NCBI GenBank assembly: GCA_020740775.1
Contig: JAHEWK010000014.1
Span: 1 to 64,000 of the forward strand
DNA length: 64,000 bases
Direction: 5' to 3'
Origin: Ilyonectria destructans
Taxonomy: Eukaryota > Ascomycota > Sordariomycetes > Hypocreales > Nectriaceae
Part shown: in pieces, positions 20,879 through 33,192 of the stretch
Position numbering within the stretch: position 1 is the stretch's first letter
Layout of the letters: each line of letters opens with the position of its first letter
The notes under the pieces: generated by a model
Told to the model about the DNA's origin: nothing
The model's database searches: none
What the model saw: the letters and a program-made list of their open reading frames with translations, nothing else
Made by a program: the position numbers and the translations under genes

Positions 20879-23292
20879 ATGTCGCCTGCAGCCAGTACAT
20901 TACCCAAACGGCGTCGCCGCCGCCCCGCGCGGTCGTGCGAGCAATGCCGGCGCCGCAAGATCCGCTGCGATCAGGACCAGCCCTGCGCCGGTTGTGTCCG
21001 GGCTCGGGAGCCAATGCAATGCACGTATCGCGATGGGACCCCCGTGGACCCGTCGGCGTTGTCGAGAAATACCAATGAATTGGTGCCTACTGCTTCCAGG
21101 TCTAGGACCCAGAGCGAGGCCTCGCAGTCCAGTGGCCCTGCGTTGAGCCGAGGACTCGTGGTGGGTTATCCCCGAGATCAACAAGCCCATCAACAACCGC
21201 CGGCGCAACAGAACAAAGACAAATCACCAGCATCGGAACGCGAGAATCATTCCTCAAATCAATCAAATCAATCAAATCACCCTGCGCCATTGGTTCTTTC
21301 CTCATCGTCATCCATAACCCCCGTCACGCCTCGCCTTCGCAATGTTCCCGAGAAAACAAAGCTCTTCGGCCAAACCCACTGGCTTCACACCGCAGAGAAG
21401 GTACGCTTCCGTCTTGAACAATGTGATGGCTCTGAAAATCCCACTAAATAAAACCTCGCAATTCTAACACGCCTCCAGTTTCCGGTGTCGGGCAAGTTCC
21501 ATCCGATTGAAGTTGAGCCATCATTCAATGACGCCAAAGCTGAGCTGCTTGAGGCCCTCAACGAGGCTCGCAATCTCAGGTTCGCCATGAAGAACCTGCA
21601 CGATGTCCAGCTCGATGAGCCCATCCGCAATATACCGGGGACACTGCCTTCCAAGGAGAAATGCGACGAACTAATTCGGTGTTACTTTCGCACCCTCGAG
21701 CCGTTGTATCGCATCGTGCATATCCCATCCTTCTGGAGGGAATATGATCGGGTGTGGGAGCTCCAACCGACAACACCGGTTCCCTCCGTTTTCTTAATGA
21801 AACTAACACTAATTCTTGCCATTGGAACCACATTTTATGCCCATTTGAACGACGACGACATGAATCAGTCTCGCACCCTTGCACAGACTTGGATTCAGAA
21901 TGCGCAGTGGTGGCTTACAGGTCCATCGGAGAAGTCCACATATAACCTCGATGGGCTGCAGGTCTTTTGTCTCCTTCTTATAGCACGCCAAACTACCTTC
22001 AACTGCTCTGGAGGAACCTCGTGGCTCTCTGCGGGATCTCTTTTGCGAATGGCCATCACCATGGGACTCCACCGAAACCCGAAACTGTTTCCGTCCCTGA
22101 CTTCCTTTCAACGGGAGTTCCGCGCGAGGTTGTGGACAACCGTCTTGGAGCTTTCTGTCCAGTCTTGCCTCGACCTAGCGTTGCCTCTCAACTTCTCGGC
22201 GGACGGCTATGATGCCTGTCTGCCCTCTAACTGCAACGACGCCGATCTCGAGTCCAACTCACAAATCGTGTCCGCTCCGATGAGTACATTCACAGACTCG
22301 TCGCTCCAAATCCTTTTGGCCAAGTCCCTACCGTCGCGGATTGAGATTGTGCGCCTCCTGAATGATTTTCGGAAAGAGCAATCTTACGAGAGGGCCTTGA
22401 CGTTGGGTGCTGAGATTCGAGTGGCCTGTCGCGAGGTGGCGGCATTCTTCCACTCCTACAGGGACGTCGACAATGGCCTTAGTAGTGGACCGAAACTCAG
22501 ACCGACAGAGTTCCATCGCAAATTCATGGATATCCACATTCGGCGGTTCACCATGTTTCTCCATCGCGACTTCATGCTCCAGGCTAGGACGGACCCGCGA
22601 TTCTACCTCTCTCGCAAGAGCTGTGTCGAGGCAGCCATGGTCATTGCATCCAGCAGCAAAGGTGCAGATCTCAGTCTGCCGATAGCGGACTGGGATGAGG
22701 TGTCCCGGCTCGCGCTCGTCGGCAGAGGTGTGTTCAAGTGCTCGTTGAGCTTTGACGCCACTCTGGTGCTCGCCCTAGAGGTCATCACGCAGCTCGACGA
22801 CGAATCCGCGCCACAGTCTGAAGCCGATGCCCTCGACGAGATGGCCAAGGCCACACGAGAACCCCTGATACAGGCACTGGAGTTCATCCGCGAACAACTA
22901 GCTCACTTGATTGAACGAGGCAACACCAGTCTCAAGAGGCTGCTCTTTGTGGAAGCTCATCTTACCCAGATACGGGCCATGGAGGCTGGTCAGCCCATCA
23001 AGCCTGCCGTCTACGACACTGTGAACAAAACGTTGCGCTCCTGCGTCTCGGTGCTGCGCGAAAGCTGGGACGCAGCCACGCCACGCGAAACCGGGGGCAC
23101 TATGGATGCCATGATGGCCGACTTTTTTCCTCCTGATATGCTTCCAGCGGTTAGTATACAATATGTCTGGCCAAACATGGATGACGTTGCTGACAGTTGT
23201 TTCTATAGGACACTGATATGAACTGGGACATATCGAACCTCCTCTGCTTCTCCACTCTGAATGAGGTCAGCCAGATTCAATGGCCAGCCTAA
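20879..23292 (+). CDS. Zn(II)2Cys6 transcription factor with fungal_trans domain
   Basis: Three exons: 20879-21400, 21479-23149, 23209-23292; 758 aa. The zinc cluster is at residues 20-48 (SCEQCRRRKIRC, then PCAGC and QCTY), preceded by a basic KRRRRRPAR run. A Ser/Gln/Asn-rich linker follows, containing SNQSNQSN. The middle homology region begins about residue 240 (CYFRTLEPLYRIVHIPSFW) and continues with WLSAGSLLRMAITMGLHRNP and ARLWTTVLELSVQ, the standard fungal_trans signature. It ends with a short exon encoding LNEVSQIQWPA. It is a probable pathway-specific regulator of the adjacent transporter. Its target pathway is unknown, and no biosynthetic enzymes lie next to it in this window. Confidence 0.9.
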
Positions 23293-23483
23293 GAAACCTT
23301 GAGTTCTCGGAAGATGAATAATGATGATTGTTTTGATGCCGAGGTAATTCAAATGATAGGCATCAGCTAGGCCTGGACACAGCATGCTGCGCCTCACGGG
23401 AGCACTAGCACATCCGACATGTTAACAAGTGGATGTCACCAAGTGTGACCAAAATAAAGAAGGCATCATTGGTTCGTCTCTTA

Positions 23484-25104
23484 TTAATCATCGTAATAAC
23501 CATCATATGTACCCTGCATTGCTTGAGTGCTTACAAACTCCTCGCTGGCCAAGCCTCGCATGCATCTCGTTTCCAATTCTTGCGGGTCTTTATGCCAGTC
23601 ACATGCAAAATCGCATTTGGGTGTAGTCGTTTCGCCAAAATACTTGCAGATAATGGCATGCCGACATGCGTCTGTATTCTCGCAATACAATGCGAGAGCT
23701 TGAAGACTCTTCAGCCGGGCAATTTGGTTAGACTCTTCTTTAGAATCGGATCGTATCAAGCGCATCACCCGCTCGAGATCTTCTCGGCTGTAATAAAGAA
23801 AGCAATAACTTGCGTTTCCATCCCGGCCTGCTCGCCCGGCTTCTTGGTAGTAACCCTCGAACGACTTCGGAATGCGCCAGTGTACGACGAATCGCACATT
23901 ATTTTTGTCGATCCCCATACCGAACGCGGTCGTGGCCACGATTATATCATACCCAGGTTCGTTATTAATCCAACGGTTTAGAGTTTCTTCTTTCACCTCC
24001 TTCGGCAACTTGGCATGGAACGGCCGGGCTCCAATTCCTTCATCCCGAAGGGCTGCCGACAGGGACTCGCACTCATCTCGAGACAGAGTGTATATAATAC
24101 CAGGGACGCTCTCTATTCTCTCACCGGCATGTGCAAGCTCGGCCTTTCGTGCATCAGCCCTCCGACGGTCATAGACACCGCGGATCCACCGTAAAAAGTT
24201 AGATAGGCGGCTGTCGTCCTCATCTTTGGTATAGCGAATTTCCAAGTGCAGGTTAGCTCGCTGGGGGCTCATGAGGAACATCTTTGTCTTCTCCGGGGTG
24301 GCATCTAAACGCAAGATGGACAAAACATCTTGTCGAACCTGTGGGTTCGCTGTCGCAGTCAGGCACATGATCGGGACATCCGGAAACGTCTCCCTAAACC
24401 AGGAGAGGCGCTTGAAGTCCTTCCGGAAGTCATGGCCCCACTCGGAGATGCAATGAGCCTCGTCAATTGCGACCCGGGCCAGCTCCTTTTGTTCGTGGAC
24501 TAGTTGTAAGCGTTCCCGAAAACGTGGGCCCGAACACAACTCGGGTGTAACATAGAGGAGTCTTGTGATCGGATGACCACTTTCCAGATCCTTTTCGAGG
24601 CGAACTCGTTCAGCGAAGGGTGTGTTGCTATTGAGAGAGCTGGCCTTAATCCCAGCCGCCTTGAGGGAATCCACTTGGTTGATCTAGCAGTATATCAGAC
24701 CTGGATAAAAGCCATAATATCAATGCATCTTACCATAAGACTTAACAACGGGGATACCACTATGGTGACTAAGAGCAGGGTTAGATCGGAGGAACGGAGC
24801 ATGGGCGCCACGATGTAACCGGGATGATTACTCACTGCCCTGGTCGATAACGGCCGGCAGCTGAAAGCAGAGGCTTTTGCCAAATGACGTGGCAGCTTGA
24901 ACGTAGACATCGTAGCCGTCAAGAGCAGCCTCAATTATCTCGCGCTGATGGGGTCTAGGGACGAGACAGAACGGTTAGAGGAACGCGGGGCACCACCGAC
25001 AGCATAGGCAGGACGCGTGCTAACCTGAAATCATCCTTGTTGAACTGACGCCTGAGCGTAAAGCCAATGTCTGTGCATGAGTTGGTTCTCTGCAGGGCGG
25101 GCAT
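23484..25104 (-). CDS. RecQ-family ATP-dependent DNA helicase
   Basis: Four exons: 25025-25104, 24836-24954, 24734-24768 (only 35 nt), 23484-24683; 477 aa. The order of motifs is complete: TSFGKSLCFQLP (Walker A, Lys53), VVSPLLSLM (Ia), AIDEAHCISEWGHDF (Walker B, residues about 152-155, plus the RecQ aromatic-rich loop), CLTATANPQVRQD (III), VATTAFGMGIDK (V) and QEAGRAGRDG (VI). A RecQ zinc-binding tail follows (ENTDACRHAII, then TPKCDFACDWH). There is no winged-helix or HRDC domain, so it is the short RecQ type, distinct from the BLM/SGS1/QDE-3 class. It unwinds DNA 3' to 5' in recombination and replication repair. Its 3' end converges on the Zn2Cys6 gene with a 191-bp gap. Confidence 0.93.
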
Positions 25105-28100
25105 GGTGCTTGCATCGGACGGCGGGCGGACCAGGGAATGCTAGAACTCGCTGTGGATGCTAAGCAACCTCGGTGTGATATAAGTTGCAGCGGCTGGCTA
25201 GGCAGTGTCTATCTTTGGCTGGCGGGTGTCAGGGTCGGGAGAAGGCGAATCGAGAGCGAATCATGGCAGGTTGACTCATCACAGAGCACGCAGGACTTTG
25301 GGTGAAATAGAATCCACAGTCGCAGCGTGGCTTTGTCTGGCCCTTTCCGTTGGCAGCAGATACTTGCAATTAGCTGGTAGTGGCGAGTAGAACTTGTTGG
25401 TGAGGCAAGGAAGTAGTATATAGACACGAGGGAGTGTGACGGCAGGCAGCTAGCGCGAGTACCTGCGGAGTGCGTGTCGATTGGCAGCTATCGATGCAGT
25501 GGACGCCGGCTCACCGTAACGGGGTACGTAAGATGATCGGAAACGGCTTCTTTTGGCATCCGAGGCGATCTCGCTCGTATGGGTGCGTTTGGCTTGGCCC
25601 AACTGCGTGTCGTGGAGAAAACGGACCGCCCACCGGGATGGTCGATGGTCGAATATTAGCCCCAGTGTAGTGGGTTTCACAAATGGTGGTTTCACAAGTG
25701 GTGGTGACGGTGATGAGTTGAAGTGGTAATAAGCCGGGGTTCGGGGTTGGAGAATGACCCGGGAACGATTCTTCTGGTAGCTCGCCCCAACGGATCAAAC
25801 ATTGAAGCAAGCTTGTTAGGTACCTACCTGTCTGGGAAACTTCCATCACGTGCCGCCGTTGACGGTTGCAAACGGTCTCTATTTCGAGTCAGTTCATCGT
25901 ACGTCAGTTTTGCGCTATCTGAACGCAAAGCCAGGGTTATGGTTCTAGAGTATCTCAGGCCATCTCACCAACCTTGCGTTCCCGGGATTACTTGGTCGAG
26001 GTTGGTTGGGACTCGAGACGGGACGCAATCCGATCGAGGATGGGTTGCGTAGACTGGAATTCGCAATACGGGAAACTAAGGGATTCCGTCTCACCTGCAG
26101 AAGCACGAAGCGCGGCTGAATTGCACCACCCCGTCGCAGCGCATCGTATCGCATCCAGCAATAGACGCAGCATCTTGGCTACGCTGCAGCACTTACGAAG
26201 TCGGGGCACGGGATGAGGTGATTGTGGGTGTCGGCACGCTTGGCCAGCCGTCTAAGTGGCCAACAGCCGGCGCCTGAAGCAGCCAAAAACGAAGGCCGGG
26301 TGCCTTGCATCTCTCGCGGCAGAGTCAGACAGGGGGAGGGAGGGCTGTGTGGGCTCCGTCGCCACCGGCCAGAAGCAACCACAACACGGAGCCGGCAAGC
26401 AGCTAGAAGCCAGACACGCAGGGGGCAGAGCCTTTTAGCGGGTTGGCGGGCACCGAAGGGTGCTTCCCATTGCTCCCATCGGCTCCCATCTGCCCCCAAT
26501 CGCCCCCATAGCGCTGATGCACTCGCTGATGGAGACGTGCTGGAGCACTTCATAGGCCAGCTCCCCTCCCTACCAGCCAGGAACCGATGGAGCCATGACA
26601 GCTGTCCACCACCCACCAGCCAAGAGTGAGCGCGCGGCAGCCAGTGTGCAACCCACCCATGCACCCCTCAACTCAAGTCTGCCGTCAACATTTCTAAACT
26701 TGGGTCCGAGATTCCCAGGCGGGCGGGCGCAAGATGCCAACGCAAGGCTCGTAGTCTCATACTGTGTGCCAGTCGGTGGCGGGCGCGTGCGCATTGGCAG
26801 CGCTGTGCTGGTCGGGCGCCAGTCTCTGGCGTGTCGTTCCGTTCCTGGCAGCGGCTGTTGCGACACCCTTCGGTCCAGGTCGAATCCAGGGCTTTCCAGT
26901 GGCCTTCCGCGCTGCCGGGCGGCGACGACGGCCCCGCACTGTACAGTAGGGTGTCTCAGTCACTGAGGCCCCTAAGGCGTCGCAGGGTTCTGGTTTGAGA
27001 CCGCTACCCAAGTCCCTAGGTACGCAAGGTGGGTGCAAGGCGTGCCTAAGTGCGTCCCTGAAAGCGCCTGAAGCCCCACGCTTGCTGGCTACATTGCTGG
27101 CTACGATGGACGTGAGGTGCGCCGCGCCAGCCCCCCAGTCCAGCGCCCCGGTGGCCCAGGACCACTGGGCCCGAGGGTACCTTTACCCCTATCCCACCCC
27201 TATCTTGGGACCTGGTGCTGGATGGCGTCAGGGGTGGTTGGCACCTGTTACCGGGGCAAGGAAAAAAAAACAGTGAGAAAGTGAGAGAGTGGCAGCGTAA
27301 GGACCAGCGGCCACCTCAGGGCGGAGGAAGCTTGCTGGGATCTCTTGTCTCGTCTCGGCTCGTCTGTCACCTCCGGCCTCTCGTCTCGTCGCTAGAACGA
27401 CCTAAACTTTGTTAGCCCGGGCTGTAAGGTACCCTTGGGGAATGGGGCAGCCAAGACCACATGGATGGATAAGCAGTCCTTGGGTCCTTGGGTCCTTTGG
27501 TGGCTTGAGTTTCCGTGCTTGAATTCGTACTCTTCACTGCTGCCAGGTCTTCGATTTCCAACCTGATTCCTTTGACTCTTTGACATCCAAAGCCAGATCA
27601 GCCAAAAAAGGTTCGAGACGGGGGATATCCCAGCGGACCCAACCCGACAACATCGCCTCCACGCTGCATCAGCTCATCGCGGCCGTTCCCGCACCGTCCC
27701 GTCCTCCTCTTCCTCCGTCCTCGCCTCCGTCCTCCCCATCCATCTCACTGTCCATCGACCTTCGCTCCGCCATCTGTCGTCTCCTCTCAGACTCCCAAGG
27801 CACGTCCGCCGTCCTCTCCCAGACGGCTCCGAACCCCGGGAGGTCTGACTTGCGCCGCCGGCTGGCCTTTCCCATCGACAACCATGACCTTGTTGCACTC
27901 GTCTCAGTCGCCGCCTTCATTGGCCTGAACGCAGAAAAAAAAAGTCCCGATTACGGCCCCGGCTTTGTTTGAGACTCCAGGGCCTGCCTCCTCGTTTGCG
28001 CGTCAACTCGGAGACATACGAGAGACAAGAGAGGGGGAAGTCTGAGACGGTTTGAGCCGGAGCTTCGTCGTTCGGAAATCCAACCCACGCTCACGTCCAC

Positions 28101-28216
28101 GCCTACGCCGCCTCCTCGATCTACGATTCACGACCCACGACCCAACCCTCCTCCACCGACCCGCACGCCCCCCGAGCCTTCTTCAACTCCGCTCTCCTCC
28201 ACCCTCCTCCGCCCTC
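25105..28216. other. Long GC-rich divergent intergenic region
   Basis: About 3.1 kb between the RecQ (-) and SOG2 (+) starts. The part 26200-27300 is GC-rich with CCCAT and GCCAGC-type repeats and yields long spurious frames on both strands. From 27280 to 28216 the sequence becomes CT-rich and is probably the SOG2 promoter and 5' leader. A 130-codon frame at 27580-27972 could be an upstream ORF, but its codon content (runs of PPSSPPSSPS) looks like leader sequence. No independent gene is supported. Confidence 0.5.
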
Positions 28217-31200
28217 ATGGACCGGCCAGACAGACTCCCTGGCCCGCCCCTCGGCGCCGTTTCTCACCAGTCTACGGCCTCGCGCGGCTTGCCCGATAAT
28301 CCTGCTCCTGCATCAGCTTCAGCTTCAGCGTCAGCTCCTGCTCCCGGCCGACGTCCTGTCCCCAACTCGGCCGCCACGTCCAACGGCCCGCCACTGCTAC
28401 CGCCGCCCATCCCTGGCCTGCGAAGCGTTCCCTCGAATGCGTCCCTCTCGGCCGCCGCCGCCATGACGTCCGCCCAGATCATCAACCTCGCACGCGAGGC
28501 CATGCGAAATGCGCTCGAGAGCGAGAACAAGGCTGCCGAGGCGAGTGCTGTTGGCACAGGAATCAAGACCGGCGTCACCATCGACCTCAGTCGCAAGAAC
28601 ATCCAGAAGCTACCCGAAGAGGTGGTCGACATCGTCAAGAACGAGTTGGAACGGTTCGTCTCTCTTCAACACTACCAACTTCTACGTTGACACGCCCATG
28701 CTGATGCTGTTTCCCATGCTAGACTAGCTCTCTCGCACAACCAGCTTTCCACGCTCCCAAGCCGATTTTCAGAATGCACTTCCCTGCGGTACCTCAACAT
28801 CCGGGGCAACCAGATCAAAGAATTCCCCCAGGCTGTAATTCTAGTCCTTCCCTAACATCCGCGACACCGCGCTGATATTGTTGATTAGCTCTGCGATCTG
28901 AAGTCTCTCGAGATCCTCGATCTAGGCCGCAACCAACTCCGAGTGTTACCCCCCGATATTGCACGACTCTCCTCCTTGAAGGTTTTGTCTGTCCCGAAAA
29001 ATCAAATCCGCGAGCTCCCACTCTGCCTTGCCGATATGGGCTCCCTGCAGGTTTTGAAGTTTGAAGGAAACCCAATCAGCTTCCCACCCCGAGACGCAAT
29101 ACAGGTACAAGCAGCGAGCCCGCCGAACGAGGGCATCTTGCGCGACAGCGAAGTAACCGAAGTGGCCGTCACCTCGCATATCAAGAAGTTCCTCAAGCAA
29201 CATGCGCTCAATGGTCGACTTGAAGCTGAGAATACGGGGGATGAATCCAGCGAGGGTACTGACACACCCCGCTTCCCGCTGAAACGAGTTGCCAGCGGCC
29301 GATTCCCCATCAAAGTCAACGGCGCAGATCCCGATGTTCGATCTCCTAACAATGGGATCCGCCCACCCCCGATTCCTTCCAGGTCGCACTACAGGGGTCT
29401 GTCACAACAGAGCACCACCGTTCGACGACCCGGTGTCATGCCTCTGACGATTGGGAATGTCAACGAGCGTTCCCGCAGCAACTCGGAGACGCTACTGCGA
29501 GCAGATCGATCGGAGAGCCGTAACCGTCGGATGGGAATTGTGTCAAGAAAGCCATCAGACCTGGGCACCCTCGACGAAACACAAGCAAACAACCGTTTCA
29601 GCCATTATCGCGGACTGAGCCACGGCTCTGCTATGCAAGGACACCCTGTTGGGAGCAAGAGTCCAGCCACACCCACCGAGCCTTATCTTCAACGACCGAT
29701 CTACGTCCGGCGGCTTTCCGTCCTACCTGAGCGACGCCGAGAATCAAAGATCTTCGACCCTGTCATCGAAGCTGCCAAAGGAATCCTGTACTCGGTCTTC
29801 CAAATCCACCCCATGATCCAGATGCTCATGAGCCTGACGAGCGACGATTCGGCAAAGCGGTCCAGCCTGGAAATTGTATTTTACAACACAAACTCGCACG
29901 TGGAGGAACTAGAACAGGAGATCCAAAAGCATGACATGGCCTTGGTTGAGGATCAGGACTACTCGTACCGAGAAAACGAGAACGTTCATCGGGCATGTCA
30001 GACCTTGGTGAGTGCCTACGGCCACGTTTGCACTCTCTTGGCCAACAATATCGATATTTTTGTCAACAACGGAGACGCTCGATATATTCGAACTCTCCTG
30101 ATGTTGCTGTACAACAGTATTATGGAGCTTCGCGTGACGCTTGCGTGCGTTAGTGCGGAAGATGGACGACAAAACTCGACCGAGAGCGATTCCGTTGGCG
30201 GCCATACGTTACGGCCCCATACTCGGGAACCCTCGGTTACACCCACCGTCGAGCGGTCGACTATTTCGCGTAGTCGCAATGGGACATTGATTCCTCACCC
30301 ATCGGTCAACCTACGCGTTGCCACCGATGTTCCCGTCCCAGGGCTTCCTTCATACCTCAATGGAAACGGACGGGGGGCAGCCCCCCTGAGCTCGGCTACT
30401 CCGCGATCAGGAGAGTCGTTTTCTTCTCTGGGAAGTCGAAGTGTCCCATCCGAATTCAGCGAGGAGGATCGCCAGTTTGAGAAAGTCTTCCTGTCTTTGC
30501 AAAAGTCGGCCGACGTTGTCATGCGCACCCTTCCGAGCTTCAACGTGCAGTTAATGGGTGGACTGAGAAACGCCACACACCGTCGCACTCCTGAGGGGCT
30601 CCTCCAACAATGGAAAGGCCTCATCGCGATGTGCGGCACAGTTATTCAGCAGACTGAAATGCTGAAGAACAGGTTATCCCTTATCAAGCTCAAGGAACCT
30701 GGCGTTAGGACGCAGGCCAACTTCTGGGGCCTGTGCAGGAATTTCATAGGCTCTTGGGCCGACTTGGTGGAGAAGGTAAAGACGGATATCAACCACGTAT
30801 CGCTGCCGCCGGACACGAGAGACCAATTGCGACCAATTCAGCGCAGCATGAAGGAGACGAGTAGCATCATCTACCAATCTCCCTGGCACTACTTCTTCCC
30901 TCGACCTTCTGGTAGAAGCGGCAACGGTTCGGGGTCGTACCCGCTTCATGCCATGTCGCCGACACAAATGCCAATCACCCCCCAAAGCGCTGCCCTGGGC
31001 CCTGCAATGCAGGCCACGGTCCCCACGACGCCACAGAGCAGTTCCTTCGCATCTGCTTTCCATGGGAACGTGTTCGACCGCGCAGACGCCCTCATGGCGA
31101 ACCCAGGCATCTCTATGGGCCGGAACGGCATGATCAAGGGACATATGGGCTTCAGCTCCCTTTCGTCACTCTCATCCATGTCCTCGGACGAGGGAATACA

Positions 31201-31279
31201 TACACCATCAATCATGGGTTCCCATGGACCTCTCGGGCCAGCCCCACTGCGCCTCAACGGAGGTAAAGTTGCCTTCTGA
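28217..31279 (+). CDS. SOG2: RAM signalling network protein SOG2 (LRR protein)
   Basis: Three exons: 28217-28653, 28723-28834, 28889-31279; 979 aa. The N-terminus is Pro/Ala/Ser-rich and disordered. Leucine-rich repeats span about residues 118-265 (LSRKNIQKLPEEV, LALSHNQLSTLP, LNIRGNQIKEFP, LDLGRNQLRVLPPDI, LSVPKNQIRELPLCL). A basic, serine-rich linker follows with a repeated SHYRGLS phrase. The SOG2-type helical domain starts near residue 470 (FDPVIEAAKGILYSVFQIHP) and runs to about 880. In yeast Sog2 works with Kic1, Hym1, Tao3, Mob2 and Cbk1 in the RAM pathway for polarised growth and cell separation; in filamentous fungi the pathway controls hyphal tip growth. The start is the first ATG; the frame is open upstream without another ATG. 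Confidence 0.9.
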
Positions 31280-32070
31280 ACAAGGGAGCCAGCTCCCTAC
31301 TTGGATTCTGAATTTTGTTTGATTTCTGCGGCCAAGAGCCGCTGTTTGTGTTTTTCTTGCATAGCACTTGAAGGGAGGCGCCAGGATTTTGACTTAACAT
31401 TTTTTCCGTCTTTCTCTTTTTGAACAACCGCCGAAGGCATACTCATTTCCTTCTCCGGCATAGCCTTGGCGTTCGGGTTGACGCTGTTTTTATTTATTTT
31501 TCCTGCGCCAGTGACGGGGAACTCGGAGGATATCTGCATTTAATTCATTGGCCAGGCGGATCAAGTGTGCGCGTGCGTGTACGGTGTAATGCAAATGCTT
31601 CTGACGGATTCAAAAAACGGGGAAGGCATCGGACCCGGTGTTCGAGAACGGACCAAGAGAGGCTTGGCCGGGCACACAGATCACGGACTGGACTGTTGCG
31701 AACGAGACGAGACGGATTAGAAATATCTCAGGTGTACATTAGCGATAGAAGCAATGTAATGTCGTATGGTTAAACGATGGTCAAAACAGTATATCTACAG
31801 CACCTCTACATGATCCCGAGAGTGGATGTATGAAGAGTGAGCGTAACCGTCAAGTCTAAACATATCCATCCAATCCAAAGCCGAATAATAGCAGCCAGTC
31901 TTTGGCCGCATGATGCACCCCCACCACCATGCAGCATCAGCTGCACAAGACGTATCTGGTCATCGGCAGTCCTTCTACGCTTCTTTGACTCTTGGTTTCT
32001 CTACCTGAAACTTCTCATCTCACAAAAAGTCACACAGCGAGAGAAATAGAAAAAGGCCACTACCGCAATC
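31280..32070. other. Intergenic region, no gene seen
   Basis: 3' region of SOG2 and promoter of the BLOC-1 subunit gene. A T-rich stretch at 31300-31520 is a probable 3' UTR. The 60 bp before 32071 are A-rich, as expected for a fungal 5' leader. Confidence 0.5.
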
Positions 32071-32847
32071 ATGTCGACCGCCGCCGCAGCCTCGTCCTCG
32101 TCGTCGGCCTCCCGCTCCCTCTCCCCGCGCCAGCCCACCTCCCCGCCGCCATCCATCGCATCGCCGTCAACCACTCCGGCGCTCGCCCACGCTCCGGCGC
32201 CGGCACCGCCCCCGCCGTTCGCGCCCCTCCAGCCGACGCTCCCCTCGGCGGAGACGCAGCGGCATGTGGCCGAGGCGCGGTCGGCCGTCGTGGCGACGCT
32301 GGAGAACATGATGGACTCGGAGCTGCAGTGGCGCGCGTCGACGCTGCACGCCAACTCGGCCGTGCTGGGTCGTCAGGCCGCCGACGTCCAGCGCGCCACC
32401 GACGGCCTGCGCCGCGAGCGTGAGAAGCTCGCCCGCGAGGCCGCCGCCGCCGCCCGCCGCGTCAAGGAGCTCGGCAACGTGCAGAACTGGGCCGAGGTGC
32501 TGGAGCGCGACTTTCTCGTCCTCGAGGAGACGGTGCGCCTGGCCAACGGCGGGGGCAGCAGCTGCAGCTGTAGCGACTGTGGCAGCGGGAGCGAGACTGG
32601 GAGCGTCATGAGCGACGACGACCACGGCGATGACAGGATGGACGTGGATGAGGGTAAGAAGCTAGAGGGCGCACATGGCGTCCCGTCCAAGACGAGGGCT
32701 GACGAGGCCGAGATGGCCATCGACTCGGACGGCGCCACGGGGACGTGGTCCGAGGCGAGTCGCAGCTTGACGGGGCCGGCGTCCAGCACCGGCACGGGAA
32801 GAGGGGCCAAAGGCTCGGATACCGCATCGGTGTCGACGGCGTCATGA
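32071..32847 (+). CDS. BLOC-1 subunit 1 / GCN5L1 family protein
   Basis: Single exon, 258 aa. After a 65-residue Ser/Pro/Ala-rich leader, residues about 68-150 form a charged coiled coil fitting the GCN5L1/BLOS1 domain: ENMMDSELQWRASTLHANSAV, then RQAADVQRATDGL and NVQNWAEVLERDFLVLEETV. The C-terminal 100 residues are acidic and Ser/Gly-rich, with a CSCSDCGSGS cysteine patch. BLOS1 is a subunit of the endosomal BLOC-1 complex; the yeast relative is Bls1. The fungal leader and tail are longer than the small animal protein. GC content is high with G/C third positions, which makes alternative frames look open. No intron is needed. Confidence 0.75.
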   Translation: MSTAAAASSSSSASRSLSPRQPTSPPPSIASPSTTPALAHAPAPAPPPPFAPLQPTLPSAETQRHVAEARSAVVATLENMMDSELQWRASTLHANSAVLGRQAADVQRATDGLRREREKLAREAAAAARRVKELGNVQNWAEVLERDFLVLEETVRLANGGGSSCSCSDCGSGSETGSVMSDDDHGDDRMDVDEGKKLEGAHGVPSKTRADEAEMAIDSDGATGTWSEASRSLTGPASSTGTGRGAKGSDTASVSTAS

Positions 32848-33192
32848 GGACGGACAGTGGACCGACGAGTTCAACTGACGAACACGAGTGACTTGTAAAT
32901 GACGTGAGAATGTGACGATTATGGCCTTTGGATTGGTGTTGGGGAGTTACGGGTATTAGCTTAGGGTGATGGTGCATTCATTTCCTGGGGGAACGACTCA
33001 GACCGTTGATCAGAATGCCAATGAACGAATCGATTTGTTTCATTGATCGTGGAGCCAACAAGCAGCTCCGTTCTATTGTCCACCTTTCCCCCTCGTGTAG
33101 CCCAGCGCAAACCAAGCTTCCAAGCCTAGCTTTTCTCCTTTTGTTTTTCCTCTCGCAGGTTTCTCCACTCATAAATGTGGTCAGAAAGAGAC
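32848..33192. other. Convergent 3' intergenic region
   Basis: Spacer of 345 bp between the BLOC-1 subunit gene (+) and TSC13 (-), presumably two 3' UTRs. Nothing else is visible. Confidence 0.5.

Noticed and set aside
26179..26664. 161-codon minus-strand frame and its plus-strand counterpart
   Set aside because: Open only because of GC-rich composition; no motif, and both strands are equally open.
32167..32625. Long minus-strand frame over the BLOC-1 subunit gene
   Set aside because: A shadow caused by G/C third positions in the plus-strand gene.
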